Shown: in pieces, positions 45,981 to 55,596 of the stretch
Position numbering within the stretch: the first letter of the stretch is position 1
How the letters are laid out: each line of letters opens with the position of its first letter
Assembly (NCBI RefSeq): GCF_018252635.1
Contig: NZ_JAGTXM010000001.1
Coordinates: forward strand, 62,122-126,121
Direction: 5' to 3'
Length of the DNA stretch: 64,000 nucleotides
Origin: Citrobacter amalonaticus
Lineage (GTDB): Bacteria; Pseudomonadota; Gammaproteobacteria; Enterobacterales; Enterobacteriaceae
Made by a program: the position numbers and the translations under genes
The notes under the pieces: model-generated
What the model saw: the letters and a program-made list of their open reading frames with translations, nothing else
Told to the model about the DNA's origin: nothing
The model's database searches: none

Positions 45981-47291
45981 ATGAAAAGTTTTAAACTCAG
46001 CCTGGCCTGGCAGATCCTGATTGCCATGGTGCTGGGCATTTTACTCGGCAGCTATCTGCACTATCACAGCGACAGCCGCGAGTGGCTGATTGCAAACCTG
46101 CTCTCTCCGGCAGGGGATATCTTTATCCATCTGATCAAAATGATCGTAGTGCCGATTGTGATCTCCACGCTGATTGTCGGGATTGCCGGCGTCGGCGATG
46201 CGAAACAACTGGGACGTATTGGCGCGAAAACCATTCTTTATTTCGAAGTGATCACGACCATCGCCATTATCCTCGGGATTACGCTGGCGAATGTGTTCCA
46301 GCCGGGTTCCGGCATTGATATGTCGCAACTGGCGACCGTGGACATTTCGAAATACCAGAACACGACGGCAGAGGTGCAGAGCCACGCGCATGGCCTGATG
46401 GGCACCATTCTGTCTCTGGTACCGACTAATGTCATCGCGTCGATGGCGAAAGGCGACATGCTGCCAATCATCTTCTTCTCGGTACTGTTTGGTCTGGGGC
46501 TCTCCTCTCTGCCGGCAACGCATCGTGAGCCGCTGGTGACGGTGTTCCGCTCTATTTCTGAAACCATGTTTAAAGTCACGCATATGGTGATGCGCTATGC
46601 ACCGGTCGGGGTGTTCGCGCTGATCGCCGTGACCGTGGCGAACTTCGGTTTTGCCTCGCTGTGGCCCTTGGCGAAGCTGGTGCTGTTGGTTCACTTCGCG
46701 ATCCTGTTCTTCGCGCTGGTGGTGCTGGGTATCGTCGCGCGTATTTGCGGGCTGAGTATCTGGATCCTGATCCGCATTCTGAAAGACGAACTGATTCTGG
46801 CGTACTCCACCGCCAGCTCTGAAAGCGTGCTGCCGCGTATTATCGAGAAGATGGAAGCCTATGGCGCGCCAGCCTCAATCACCAGCTTTGTGGTGCCGAC
46901 CGGCTATTCGTTTAACCTCGACGGCTCGACCCTGTACCAGAGTATTGCGGCGATCTTCATCGCGCAGTTGTACGGTATCGACCTGTCGCTGTGGCAGGAA
47001 ATCGTGCTGGTGCTGACGCTGATGGTGACCTCAAAAGGGATCGCGGGCGTACCGGGCGTTTCTTTTGTGGTACTGCTGGCCACGCTTGGCAGTGTCGGTA
47101 TTCCACTGGAAGGTCTGGCCTTTATCGCCGGTGTTGACCGTATTCTCGACATGGCGCGTACGGCGTTGAACGTGGTGGGGAATGCGCTGGCGGTACTGGT
47201 TATCGCCAAATGGGAACACAAGTTTGATCGCAAAAAAGCGTTGGCGTATGAGCGCGAAGTACTGGGTAAATTCGAGAAGACCGCCCAGTAA
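45981..47291 (+). CDS. gltP: Glutamate/aspartate:proton symporter GltP
   Basis: Inner-membrane uptake of glutamate and aspartate coupled to protons; DAACS (SLC1-type) family. ATG 45981 gives 436 residues, close to E. coli (437); a TTG at 45963 is in frame but unlikely. GAGGA lies 11 bases upstream. Family motifs are present: S-S-E-S-V-L-P-R in the serine-rich re-entrant loop, G-Y-S-F-N-L-D-G-S-T-L-Y, and the C-terminal D-R-I-L-D-M-A-R-T with the substrate-binding Asp and Arg. It is followed by a REP array. Confidence 0.97.
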   Translation: MKSFKLSLAWQILIAMVLGILLGSYLHYHSDSREWLIANLLSPAGDIFIHLIKMIVVPIVISTLIVGIAGVGDAKQLGRIGAKTILYFEVITTIAIILGITLANVFQPGSGIDMSQLATVDISKYQNTTAEVQSHAHGLMGTILSLVPTNVIASMAKGDMLPIIFFSVLFGLGLSSLPATHREPLVTVFRSISETMFKVTHMVMRYAPVGVFALIAVTVANFGFASLWPLAKLVLLVHFAILFFALVVLGIVARICGLSIWILIRILKDELILAYSTASSESVLPRIIEKMEAYGAPASITSFVVPTGYSFNLDGSTLYQSIAAIFIAQLYGIDLSLWQEIVLVLTLMVTSKGIAGVPGVSFVVLLATLGSVGIPLEGLAFIAGVDRILDMARTALNVVGNALAVLVIAKWEHKFDRKKALAYEREVLGKFEKTAQ

Positions 47292-47303
47292 CGGTTAACT
47301 GGT

Positions 47304-47531
47304 TGCCGGATGGCGGCTTCGCCTTATCCGGCCTACGAGTCGGTATCGCTTGTGCCGGATGGCGGCTTCGCCTTATTCGGCCTACGAGTCGGTATCGCTT
47401 GTGCCGGATGGCGGCTTCGCCTTATTCGGCCTACGAGTCGGTATCGCTTGTGCCGGATGGTGGCTTCGCCTTATTCGGCCTACGGGCCGGTATCGCTTGT
47501 AGGCCTGATAAGCAAAGCGCCATCAGGCAAT
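47304..47531. repeat. REP tandem array (49-bp period) after gltP
   Basis: Four units start at 47304, 47353, 47402 and 47451, each reading TGCCGGATGGCGGCTTCGCC with CGGCCTACGAGTCGGTATCG; they differ by a few bases. A final inverted REP (47500-47531, GTAGGCCTGATAAGC with GCCATCAGGCA) closes it. The period differs from the 45-bp array near tyrB, so the two were amplified separately. Confidence 0.93.
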
Positions 47532-47536
47532 CTGAG

Positions 47537-48226
47537 TCAGCCGTTCGTTAATCGGTCAAACTCCTCGCAGCCGGTATCGAAGCCTTCGGTACAGCTCAGA
47601 TTCAACCAGTGCAGCGCCTTCTGTTTATTCTTCTCAATAAAGCCCTGTTCACCGTTCAGAAACATCATTCCCGCCCAGTATTCGGAATACCCGGTACGGG
47701 AGATGGCGGAACTGCGCTTGAAGTACCAGGTCGCTTTATCATCATCAGCCTGAATGCCGACGCCGTTGGCATAAATCAGGCCGAGCAACATCTGCGCATC
47801 CACAGCAACATCGCTCTCCAGATTTTCAGAGGCGTTTTGCAGCAGAGAAATGGCTTTGGGGTAATCGGGTTTTCCGGCCTGAGTATTGACCAGAATGCGT
47901 GCCAGCGTAATTTCCCCCGCTTTACTACCTGCCCGGGCGGCCTTTTCCGCCAGCATTTTCGCTTCCGGGTAGTCCAGACTGACCGGGTTAGTGATTTTAA
48001 TCTGCGCCAGCAGCGCACAGGCATCCGCATCGCCATTGTCGGCGGATTTCTGTGCCCAGTATTCGGCTTTGCTCAAATCGCCGAAGCTAAACCAGCTGTC
48101 AGCGAGGTAATATTGCGCGCGTTTGTCACCTGCCTCTGCGGCCTGCAAATACTGGCTTCCTGGCTCAGGATTGGCAGCACGGGCAAAGAATGTCATCAAT
48201 AACATCAATGCAAGAAGTGGTTTCAT
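47537..48226 (-). CDS. yjcO: Sel1-repeat periplasmic protein YjcO
   Basis: A 229-residue exported protein with a signal peptide (L-L-A-L-M-L-L-M-T-F-F-A-R-A) and several Sel1/TPR-like repeats such as A-E-A-G-D-K-R-A-Q-Y-Y-L-A and A-Q-M-L-L-G-L-I-Y-A-N-G-V-G. Such repeats mediate protein contacts; the function of YjcO is unknown. The length equals that of E. coli YjcO and, as there, it lies between gltP and fdhF. Confidence 0.93.
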   Translation of the reverse strand: MKPLLALMLLMTFFARAANPEPGSQYLQAAEAGDKRAQYYLADSWFSFGDLSKAEYWAQKSADNGDADACALLAQIKITNPVSLDYPEAKMLAEKAARAGSKAGEITLARILVNTQAGKPDYPKAISLLQNASENLESDVAVDAQMLLGLIYANGVGIQADDDKATWYFKRSSAISRTGYSEYWAGMMFLNGEQGFIEKNKQKALHWLNLSCTEGFDTGCEEFDRLTNG

Positions 48227-48278
48227 TATTAAGTTTTAATTAGGGTACGGAATCGACAGTATAAAGAGATCCTATGGA

Positions 48279-48309
48279 TAAAAAAACAGCCTCCGGGGTG
48301 GAGGCTGTT
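48279..48309 (-). terminator. Rho-independent terminator of fdhF
   Basis: On the minus strand AACAGCCTCC (48309-48300) pairs with GGAGGCTGTT (48294-48285), followed by TTTTTT. Confidence 0.9.
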
Positions 48310-48329
48310 GAGATGCATCAACGTTGTGG

Positions 48330-50477
48330 TTAGCCCATTGCGGTTTCGCGCAGGCGGGCCTTCAGCTTGTTGTACTCATCAATCACGTACTGCTCGGCGG
48401 CGGACTGATTGGCAATCGGCTCCACGCGCACGGCGCAATACTTGTACTCCGGCGTTTTGGTAATCGGGCTTAAGTTCTCGGTCACCAGCTCGTTACAGGC
48501 GCCAATCCACCACTGGTAGGTCATATAAATCGCCCCTTTGTTCGGGCGTTCGCTGACCTGCGCGCGGGTGATAATTTTGCCTTTTCGCGAATGAACCCAG
48601 ACCAGCGCTTCATCTTCAATGCCCAGACGCGCCGCGTCGGCCGCATTGATTTGCGCATAGCCCGGTTCGTCTGCCAGCGCGGCCAGAGCCGCACAGTTAC
48701 CGGTCATCGAACGACAGGAGTAGTGACCGACTTCACGCACCGTCGACAGCACCATTGGGTATTCGTCGGTGAGTTTATCGATCGGCGCGACCCAGTCGCA
48801 GGTGAAGAACTGTGCCATGCCGTTCGGGGTATCAAATTTCTCTTTAAAGAGATAAGACGTCCCCTGGTCGGCGTCCGACGTATCGCGGCAAGGCCACTGG
48901 ATGTAGCCCAGTTCGCCCATTTTCTCGTAAGTTGCACCGTAGAAATCCGGGCACAGATGACGCAACTCATCCCAGATCTCCTGGGTGTTGTTGTAGTGCA
49001 TCGGATACCCCATACGGGTGGCGATCTCACTGATGATTTGCCAGTCGGTTTTCAGATCCCACTTCGGCTCAACGGCTTTAAAGAAGCGCTGGAAGCCACG
49101 GTCAGCGGCGGTAAAGACCCCTTCATGCTCGCCCCACGACGTTGACGGTAAAATCACATCCGCCGCCGACGCGGTTTTGGTCATAAAGATGTCCTGCACG
49201 ATGACCAGTTCCAGATCCTCAAAGCCTTTGCGCACCGCAGAGAGTTCCGCATCGGTTTGCAACGGATCTTCACCCATGATGTACGCCGCACGCACTTCGC
49301 CATGCGCCGCACGGTGCGGCAGCTCGCTGATGCGATAGCCGGTGTGCGCAGGCAGGCTGTCCACGCCCCAGGCTTTGGCGAATTTCTCGCGGTTAGCCGG
49401 ATCTTTCACATACTGATAGCCCGGATAGGTATCCGGTAGCGCACCCATATCGCACGCGCCCTGAACGTTGTTCTGGCCACGTACCGGGTTAACGCCCACG
49501 CTGGGCTTACCGAGGTTGCCGGTCAGCATCGCGAGGCTGGTCAGTGAACGCACGGTTTCCACACCCTGATAGAACTGAGTGACGCCCATGCCCCACAGGA
49601 TGGTCGCGCTTTTCGCACCGGCATACATCCGCGCCGCCTGGCGAATTTCACTCGCGCTAACGCCAGTGATGTCCTCAACGGATGCAGGCGTGTAGCCTTC
49701 GACGATCTTACGGTACTCCTCAAAGCCTTCCGTACGCGAGGCGACAAACGCCTGGTCGTATAGGTTTTCTTCAATAATGACATGGCCTATCGCGTTCAAT
49801 AGCGCGATATTCGAGCCGTTTCGCAGTGCGATGTGCATGTCGGCAATGCGCGCAGTTTCAATTTTGCGCGGATCGCAGACGATAATTTTCGCCCCGTTAC
49901 GTTTCGCGTTAATCACGTGATTCGCCACAATCGGGTGGGAATCCGCCGGGTTGTAGCCGAAGATAAACACGAGATCGGTGTTATCAATTTCGTTAATTGC
50001 GTTACTCATTGCGCCGTTACCGACCGACTGGTGCAGACCTGCAACCGATGGGCCGTGTCAGACGCGAGCGCAGCAGTCAACGTTATTGGTACCAATAACG
50101 GCGCGCGCAAATTTTTGCATGATGTAGTTAGTTTCATTCCCGGTGCCACGAGACGAGCCGGTCGTCTGGATGGCATCAGGGCCGTATTTCGCTTTGATGG
50201 CGCTCAGGCGTTCTGCGACGTAGTTCAGCGCTTCATCCCAGGAAACAGATTCCAGCTTGCCGCCACGCTGGCGACGAATCATAGGGGTTTTCAGGCGCGG
50301 GGTCAGGATCTGGGTATCGTTAATAAAATCCCAGCCGTAATAGCCCTTCAGACACAGAGTACCCTGATTGGTTTTCCCCTGCGCCGCCTCAGCCCGGACG
50401 ATTTTGCCGTTATCGACCACCAGGTTGATCTTGCAACCTGATGCGCAATACGGGCAAACCGTGACGACTTTTTTCAT
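48330..50477 (-). CDS. fdhF: Selenocysteine formate dehydrogenase H, FdhF
   Basis: Molybdenum enzyme of the formate hydrogenlyase complex that oxidises formate to CO2 in fermenting cells. Two adjacent frames (139 codons from ATG 50477, then 48330-50057) are one gene of 715 residues: the TGA at 50058-50060 is selenocysteine codon 140, the active-site ligand of molybdenum. An N-terminal [4Fe-4S] cluster is bound by Cys8, Cys11, Cys15 and Cys42. The C-terminal molybdopterin-binding domain follows. A SECIS hairpin lies directly after the TGA, and a sigma-54 promoter precedes the gene. Automatic gene callers would wrongly split it or call a pseudogene. Confidence 0.97.
50021..50060 (-). promoter_or_regulatory. 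UGA codon and SECIS element of fdhF
   Basis: On the minus strand TGA is followed by CACGGCCCATCGGTTGCAGG and TCTGCACCAGTCGGTC, which closely resembles the E. coli fdhF SECIS. The loop GGTCTGC, bound by SelB, is intact. It directs insertion of selenocysteine at codon 140. Confidence 0.95.
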
Positions 50478-50529
50478 CGGTCTCGCTCCAGTTAATCAAA
50501 TCGCGCATACACGCTTGTCGCCCTGAGTA

Positions 50530-50546
50530 TGCATCTTTTATGCCAC
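50530..50546 (-). promoter_or_regulatory. Sigma-54 promoter of fdhF
   Basis: On the minus strand GTGGCATAAAAGATGCA has GG and GC ten bases apart, as required. It is about 55 bases before the start codon. FhlA is the known activator; the region 50611-50655 (TGTCGTCATATTTGACGTGA) is the likely upstream activating site. Confidence 0.85.
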
Positions 50547-50766
50547 ATTTTAATTGGGGGCTTTCCCTGATATTACGGGTAATTTTTGGACAAAACCCTG
50601 ACGAAAAACAGGCTGTCGTCATATTTGACGTGACGATTTCCCGTGAATGACAACACATTGCCCTGCGCAACGGCGGGGCCGCGCTGGCCGAATTTGAGAT
50701 TCCTCCTCTGGTTGCATCTGCTGGTGTTAACTAACGTAGAAACCGTCCCCTTTTGAGGCTGGTTTT

Positions 50767-51102
50767 ATGAAACGCACCCTGACGCTCTTTTTATTCAGCC
50801 TGCTGTCGCTGGCGACCGTGCCGGCACAGGCCGATATCATTGATGATGCCATCGGCAACATTCAGCAGGCGATCAACGATGCCTATAAGCCTGACAGCGA
50901 TAGCGGGCGGGATTACGAGGATTCGCGTGACGACAGGTGGCAGAACGAAATGAGCGACGATCGACGCAGACAGTATGATGACCGTCGCCGTCAGTTTGAG
51001 GACCGTCGACGTCAACTGGACGAACGCCAGCGCCAGCTCGACCGCGAGCGCCGTCAACTGGAAGACGAAGAGCGCAGGATGGAAGAGGATTACGAGCGTT
51101 AA
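50767..51102 (+). CDS. yjdP: Exported coiled-coil protein YjdP
   Basis: A 111-residue exported protein of unknown function. A signal peptide ([16 protein letters not shown], cut near residue 22) precedes an extremely charged C-terminal half with repeated D-D-R-R-R-Q and E-R-R-Q-L heptad-like units, predicted to form a long single helix or coiled coil. It overlaps the end of phnP on the other strand by 4 bases. The E. coli homologue sits next to phnP too. Confidence 0.9.
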   Translation: MKRTLTLFLFSLLSLATVPAQADIIDDAIGNIQQAINDAYKPDSDSGRDYEDSRDDRWQNEMSDDRRRQYDDRRRQFEDRRRQLDERQRQLDRERRQLEDEERRMEEDYER

Positions 51103-51857
51103 TCCACGACAATTTGCATCCCGTCATAGCCCGCTTCAAATCCGTCCGGGAGCGGGTTATCCATCAGCCAGACATCGAATGAGTGGCTGATATGCGTGAG
51201 GATTACCTGCGGGCAGCGAATCACCGCATTGAGCGCTATCACGGTGGTTAAGTCACAGTGATTACGCGGCGGTTGGGGACGCGGCGGATGGCTACAATCG
51301 ATGACGATAACCTGCGGCCGATTGTTGAGCAGAAAGGTGAGCGTTTTATCGGGCAGTCCGGCGGTGTCAGACAGCCATGCCACGCGGCTGTGCGCAGTTT
51401 CCAGAAGATAACCCAACGTCAGCTTTGAGTGGTTCAGCGGTAGCGGTGTCACCTGCAATCCCTGTAACGAAAACACCACAAACGGCTCGACGGTGTGGCT
51501 AAAGTCGAGAATGCCAGGATGCTTAAACAGATCGTCGCAACCCTGTTCGTCCGCCGGGCCGTACACCGGGATGGACGCACCGACGCCCCAGCGCAGCGGA
51601 AACAATCCCTGTACGTGATCCATATGGTAGTGGGTGAGTAAAAACTGTCGGAAGCTGCCCGCCGGCCAGTCGTCCATCAGGTGCGATATACCCGCATCCA
51701 GCAGCGTCACCGTATTGTTGAATTTGACCACGCCGCTACACGGGCGTCGGCGATACTGTTCCTGCAGGCGTGCGCGACGACAGGCGGCGCAGTCGCAGCC
51801 AAACGCGGGTACTCCTTGCGCACCGCCGGTGCCGCTTAGCGTGATGCTCAGACTCAT
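51099..51857 (-). CDS. phnP: Phosphoribosyl cyclic phosphate phosphodiesterase PhnP
   Basis: Metallo-beta-lactamase-fold enzyme that opens 5-phosphoribosyl 1,2-cyclic phosphate to the 1,5-bisphosphate at the end of the C-P lyase pathway. The 252 residues contain the metal motif T-H-Y-H-M-D-H and a zinc-binding Cys cluster near the N terminus ([10 protein letters not shown]). Later metal ligands appear in W-L-S-D-T-A and I-D-C-S-H. It is the last gene of the phn cluster, separated from phnO by one REP unit. Confidence 0.96.
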   Translation of the reverse strand: MSLSITLSGTGGAQGVPAFGCDCAACRRARLQEQYRRRPCSGVVKFNNTVTLLDAGISHLMDDWPAGSFRQFLLTHYHMDHVQGLFPLRWGVGASIPVYGPADEQGCDDLFKHPGILDFSHTVEPFVVFSLQGLQVTPLPLNHSKLTLGYLLETAHSRVAWLSDTAGLPDKTLTFLLNNRPQVIVIDCSHPPRPQPPRNHCDLTTVIALNAVIRCPQVILTHISHSFDVWLMDNPLPDGFEAGYDGMQIVVD

Positions 51858-51878
51858 CGTGATTCCCCTTGTCGTATC

Positions 51879-51916
51879 GTGCCGGATGGCGGCGCGAGCG
51901 TCTTCTCCGGCCTGCG
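51879..51916. repeat. REP element between phnO and phnP
   Basis: GTGCCGGATGGCGGCGCGAG followed by CGTCTTCTCCGGCCTGCG, a single REP palindrome inside the phn transcript. Confidence 0.85.
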
Positions 51917-51920
51917 TATC

Positions 51921-52355
51921 TCACAATGCTTTTGTGAAGCGAAAATGGCTCTGTTCGTAGCCTTCGCGCTGATAAAAACGGTGGGCGTCATGGCGTTTCA
52001 CGCTGGTGGACAGCTCGGTCATCTCCGCCCCCGCTTCACGGGCTTCCTGTTCCGCCCACGCCAGTAACTGGCTGCCGATTTTCAGCCCCCGCGCCTGCGG
52101 CATCACTACCAGTTCCTGAATCTCGCCAATCCAGTTGGCGTGATGTAAATGATACTGCAGATGCAGACCAATCAACCCAACCGCCTGGCCCTCAAGCAGC
52201 GCTAACTGATAGCGCAGTCGGGTATCCTGCAAATTGGCGGTGAACCCGGCGCGAAAGGCCGGGTAATCAAACCGGGTTTGCTTCAGTTCGCAGATGAGCG
52301 CGTACACGGCCTCGGTGTCTTGTGCCGTGGCGCGACGAAGTTCACAGGCAGACAT
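51921..52355 (-). CDS. phnO: Aminoalkylphosphonate N-acetyltransferase PhnO
   Basis: GNAT-family acetyl-CoA-dependent enzyme that acetylates aminoalkylphosphonates. The 144 residues contain the acetyl-CoA-binding motif A ([16 protein letters not shown]) and end H-F-R-F-T-K-A-L. Its start overlaps the end of phnN by 14 bases, implying coupled translation. Confidence 0.96.
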   Translation of the reverse strand: MSACELRRATAQDTEAVYALICELKQTRFDYPAFRAGFTANLQDTRLRYQLALLEGQAVGLIGLHLQYHLHHANWIGEIQELVVMPQARGLKIGSQLLAWAEQEAREAGAEMTELSTSVKRHDAHRFYQREGYEQSHFRFTKAL

Positions 52356-52896
52356 GGCGTGGCTCCTTGCGTCCCATTAACGATAGCAGCGAGTCGACGG
52401 ACTGGTGCAAACTGCCGTCGTTATTAAGCATATGGCAGTCAAACGGGGCATAGCGGGCCGCGCGTTCAAGACGGGCGGCGATCTCCGTTTCGCTCTCCCG
52501 CCCGCGCGCCTGTAAGCGCTGGCGTAAAATCGCAGGAGAAACCTGCAAGCAGACCGGCAGCAGTGCCGTACCGTAGCGCGCCTGCGCCTGAGGAAGATGT
52601 GCGCGTGAGCCGTTGACCACCACGTCGAAGCCGCCGTTGAGCCAGAGATCGATCTCAATGCCAACACCATAATAAAAGCCGTTAGCATGCCAGCTTAGCG
52701 CCAGCAGATTATGCCCGGCACGAGTGAAAAACTCCTGCTCGCTGAGGGCAACATGATTCTCGCTCCCGGCATTCGCCGCGCGGGTAATATAACGATGCGC
52801 CACCAGCAGTTGCGCATGTTCCTGCTGACGGAGTTCTGTCAGCAAACTGTCCTTTCCAGAGCCGGACGGCCCCATCAGCCAGATCAGTTTTCCCAT
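52342..52896 (-). CDS. phnN: Ribose 1,5-bisphosphate phosphokinase PhnN
   Basis: ATP-dependent kinase converting ribose 1,5-bisphosphate to PRPP, feeding phosphonate-derived ribose back to nucleotide synthesis. The 184 residues have the P-loop [11 protein letters not shown] near residue 10 and a guanylate-kinase-like fold. It starts 2 bases after the phnM stop and overlaps phnO by 14 bases. Confidence 0.96.
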   Translation of the reverse strand: MGKLIWLMGPSGSGKDSLLTELRQQEHAQLLVAHRYITRAANAGSENHVALSEQEFFTRAGHNLLALSWHANGFYYGVGIEIDLWLNGGFDVVVNGSRAHLPQAQARYGTALLPVCLQVSPAILRQRLQARGRESETEIAARLERAARYAPFDCHMLNNDGSLHQSVDSLLSLMGRKEPRHVCL

Positions 52897-52898
52897 AC

Positions 52899-54035
52899 TC
52901 AGAACACCCTCTTTCCCTGGCGCCAGACGTGGTCGATGTGGATGTGATCGCCTTTACGGTGCGCCAGTACCAGATCGGCACGTTTCCCTTCGGCGATCGT
53001 ACCGCGATCGCTAAGACTGAGCGCCCGCGCCGGATTAGCGGTCACCAGGCTGATCGCCTGTGGCAGAGTGAAGCGGTTGGTCGCATCGTCTGCGACGCGA
53101 AACGCGGCATCCAGCAGGCTGGCGGGGTAGTAATCCGACGAGAGGATATCCAGCAACCCCAGTTCTGCCAGCGTGTGCGCCGCAACGTTGCCGGAATGAG
53201 AGCCGCCGCGCACGATGTTTGGCGCGCCCATCAGCACGTTCATGCCGTGCCGACGTGAGGCCTCTGCGGCTTCGAACGTGGTGGGAAATTCGGCGATGAC
53301 GCTGCCAAGCTGATGAGATTCCTGTACATGCCCGGAGGTGGCGTCATCGTGGCTTGCCAGCGCAATGTTGCGTTCGCGGCACAGTTGCGCGATAGCGGTC
53401 CGGTTGGGCTGCGACCAGCGTGCCGCCAGCGCCAGTTGTTCTTCTTCGTACCGCGCCATCTGTTCATCGGTCAGTGAATACTTGCCCTGATAATATTCAC
53501 GATACTTCTCGCGGTTGGCGAACTGGCGCTGGCCCGGCGAGTGATCCATCAGCGAAACCAGCGTGACCGGTTCACGGCTGACCAGCTTCTCGAACAGCGG
53601 CAGTGTGGTGTGGTGCGGCAGTTCGCAGCGCAGATGCAGGCGATGCTCGGCGCGGTTCACCCCACGCTTTTGCGTCTCCTCCACGGCGTTGATCATTTTC
53701 TCCAGGTTTTCCAGACGATCGCCGCCGTCGCGGACATCGCCAATCGCCACCGCGTCCAGCACGGTGGTGATACCGCTGGCGACCATCAGTGCATCGTGAC
53801 TGCTCATCGCGGAATGGGCGGGCCAGTCCACCTTCGGTCGCGGGGTAAAGAATTTGTCGAGATTATCGGTATGCAACTCGATCAGCCCCGGCAGCAGCCA
53901 ACCGCCTTCGCCATCCAGCGCTTCGGGAAGACGGCTCTGACTTTGTGTAAAGGCGCGAATCACGCCATCCTGCATTTCCAGCGATCCCTGTACCACTTCA
54001 TCTTCCAGCACCAGCTTTACATTGTTGATAATCAT
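52899..54035 (-). CDS. phnM: RPnTP diphosphohydrolase PhnM
   Basis: Amidohydrolase-superfamily enzyme releasing pyrophosphate from 5-triphosphoribosyl 1-phosphonate to give the substrate of PhnJ. The 378 residues match E. coli. Metal-binding motifs include E-L-H-T-D-N near residue 55 and later H-H/D ligands (A-S-H-D-D-A-T and S-S-D-Y-Y). Its ATG overlaps the phnL stop by 4 bases. Confidence 0.97.
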   Translation of the reverse strand: MIINNVKLVLEDEVVQGSLEMQDGVIRAFTQSQSRLPEALDGEGGWLLPGLIELHTDNLDKFFTPRPKVDWPAHSAMSSHDALMVASGITTVLDAVAIGDVRDGGDRLENLEKMINAVEETQKRGVNRAEHRLHLRCELPHHTTLPLFEKLVSREPVTLVSLMDHSPGQRQFANREKYREYYQGKYSLTDEQMARYEEEQLALAARWSQPNRTAIAQLCRERNIALASHDDATSGHVQESHQLGSVIAEFPTTFEAAEASRRHGMNVLMGAPNIVRGGSHSGNVAAHTLAELGLLDILSSDYYPASLLDAAFRVADDATNRFTLPQAISLVTANPARALSLSDRGTIAEGKRADLVLAHRKGDHIHIDHVWRQGKRVF

Positions 54036-54718
54036 GGTGTTGTTCCCATCAGGTGCAAACGATCCGCCACGCGGTCGCGCACAGTTTGATCGTGAAAAAT
54101 GCCGACAATGGCCGCACCGCGCGCTTTCGCCTCTTCAATCAGCGCCACCACGGCGGCACTGTTTTTGGCATCCAGCGACGCGGTCGGTTCGTCGAGCAAC
54201 AGAATCGGGTAATCAACGATAAATCCGCGCGCGATATTGACACGCTGTTGTTCACCGCCGGAAAAGGTTGACGGGGCGAGATGCCACAGGCGTTCCGGTA
54301 CGTTCAGGCGGGTCAGCAGACTTGCGGCTTTGGCGGCGCACGCCTCACGCGATACACCGAGATCCAGTAGCGGCTGCATCACCACATCCAGCGCGGAGAT
54401 CCGCGGGATCACCCGCAAAAACTGGCTCACCCAGCCGATCGTGGTGCGGCGGACTTCCAGTACTTTGCGCGCCGGGGCCTGCACCAGATCCACCCATTCG
54501 TCGTGATGGCGAATGTGGATATGCCCTTCGTCGGGCAGATAATTGGCATACAGCGAACGCAGCAGCGTGGATTTCCCGCTGCCGGAGTGGCCATGTAAAA
54601 CGATACATTCACCGTTTTTGACTTCCAGCGAGGCATTTTGTAGCACCGGCAGGCGCACGCCGTTTTGCTGGTGGAGCACAAAGGTTTTACTGACGTTTTC
54701 AACGCGGATCGCGTTCAT
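54032..54718 (-). CDS. phnL: C-P lyase-associated ABC ATPase PhnL
   Basis: ABC-type ATPase that associates with the C-P lyase core complex, not a transporter subunit. ATG 54718 (AGAGG 6 bases upstream) gives 228 residues. The open frame continues upstream through REP sequence to 54823, which is not the real start. Walker [10 protein letters not shown], signature F-S-G-G-E-Q-Q-R-V and Walker B I-L-L-L-D-E-P are intact. It overlaps phnM by 4 bases. Confidence 0.96.
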   Translation of the reverse strand: MNAIRVENVSKTFVLHQQNGVRLPVLQNASLEVKNGECIVLHGHSGSGKSTLLRSLYANYLPDEGHIHIRHHDEWVDLVQAPARKVLEVRRTTIGWVSQFLRVIPRISALDVVMQPLLDLGVSREACAAKAASLLTRLNVPERLWHLAPSTFSGGEQQRVNIARGFIVDYPILLLDEPTASLDAKNSAAVVALIEEAKARGAAIVGIFHDQTVRDRVADRLHLMGTTP

Positions 54719-54750
54719 TTTTAGCCTCTTTAAGCATTTGTGCATTCGAT

Positions 54751-54831
54751 TGCCTGATGGCGCTTTGCTTATCAGGCCTACAAGCGATACCGACCCGTAT
54801 GCCGGATAAGGCGCAGCCGCCATCCGGCATA
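54751..54831. repeat. BIME between phnK and phnL
   Basis: TGCCTGATGGCGCTTTGCTT with ATCAGGCCTAC, then ATGCCGGATAAGGCG with GCCGCCATCCGGCAT. Two REP units of opposite orientation inside the phn operon. Confidence 0.9.
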
Positions 54832-54837
54832 CGATGT

Positions 54838-55596
54838 TTAATTTTGCAATACCGACGACACCAGCAACTGGGTATACGGATGGTGCGGATCGTCGAGCAC
54901 GCGATCGGTTAATCCACTTTCCACCACCTGGCCCTGTTTCATCACCAACAGACGATCCGCCAGCAGGCGCGCCACGCCTAAATCGTGGGTGACAATGATC
55001 ACCGCCAGATCCAGTTCCACCACCAGCCCGCGCAGCAAATCCAGCAACTTCGCCTGGACGGAGACGTCGAGGCCGCCGGTCGGCTCATCCATAAACACCA
55101 GCTTCGGGTGGGTGACGAGATTGCGAGCGATTTGCAGACGCTGCTGCATGCCGCCGGAAAAGGTGGTCGGTAGATCGTCGATACGTGAAGCCGGAATCTC
55201 GACCTCCTCCAGCCAGCGCTGGGCGGTAGCACGGATCTCGCCGTAGTGGCGCGCGCCGGTCGCCATCAGGCGTTCGCCGATATTGCCGCCTGCCGAAACC
55301 TGACGACGCAGGCCGTCCAGCGGATGTTGATGCACCACGCCCCAATCGGTGCGCAACAGGCGGCGGCGGTCGGCCTCGCTCATGGCGTACAGCGAACGGT
55401 TCTGATACTGAATCTCGCCTGACTGCGGTATCAGGCGCGAGGAGATGGATTTCAGCAGGGTGGTTTTACCGGAACCCGACTCCCCGACAATGCCCAGCAC
55501 TTCGCCAGGCCACAGGTCAAAAGAGACATCGCTGAAGCCTTTGCCCGGCGCGTAGAGATGGGTCAGGTTATTAACCGAAAGCAGCGGTTGCGTCAT
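54838..55596 (-). CDS. phnK: C-P lyase-associated ABC ATPase PhnK
   Basis: ABC ATPase that binds the PhnGHIJ core and is required for phosphonate cleavage. The 252 residues have Walker [11 protein letters not shown], signature F-S-G-G-M-Q-Q-R-L and Walker B L-V-F-M-D-E-P. Its start overlaps the phnJ stop by 4 bases. It resembles oligopeptide-transport ATPases but lacks permease partners here. Confidence 0.97.
   Translation of the reverse strand: MTQPLLSVNNLTHLYAPGKGFSDVSFDLWPGEVLGIVGESGSGKTTLLKSISSRLIPQSGEIQYQNRSLYAMSEADRRRLLRTDWGVVHQHPLDGLRRQVSAGGNIGERLMATGARHYGEIRATAQRWLEEVEIPASRIDDLPTTFSGGMQQRLQIARNLVTHPKLVFMDEPTGGLDVSVQAKLLDLLRGLVVELDLAVIIVTHDLGVARLLADRLLVMKQGQVVESGLTDRVLDDPHHPYTQLLVSSVLQN

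Noticed and set aside
47303-47753. Open frames of 82 and 147 residues after gltP
   Set aside because: They read through the 49-bp REP array and into the antisense of yjcO; no start signals.
48330-50477. fdhF as a pseudogene or two genes
   Set aside because: The only interruption is the selenocysteine TGA with a SECIS element directly after it.
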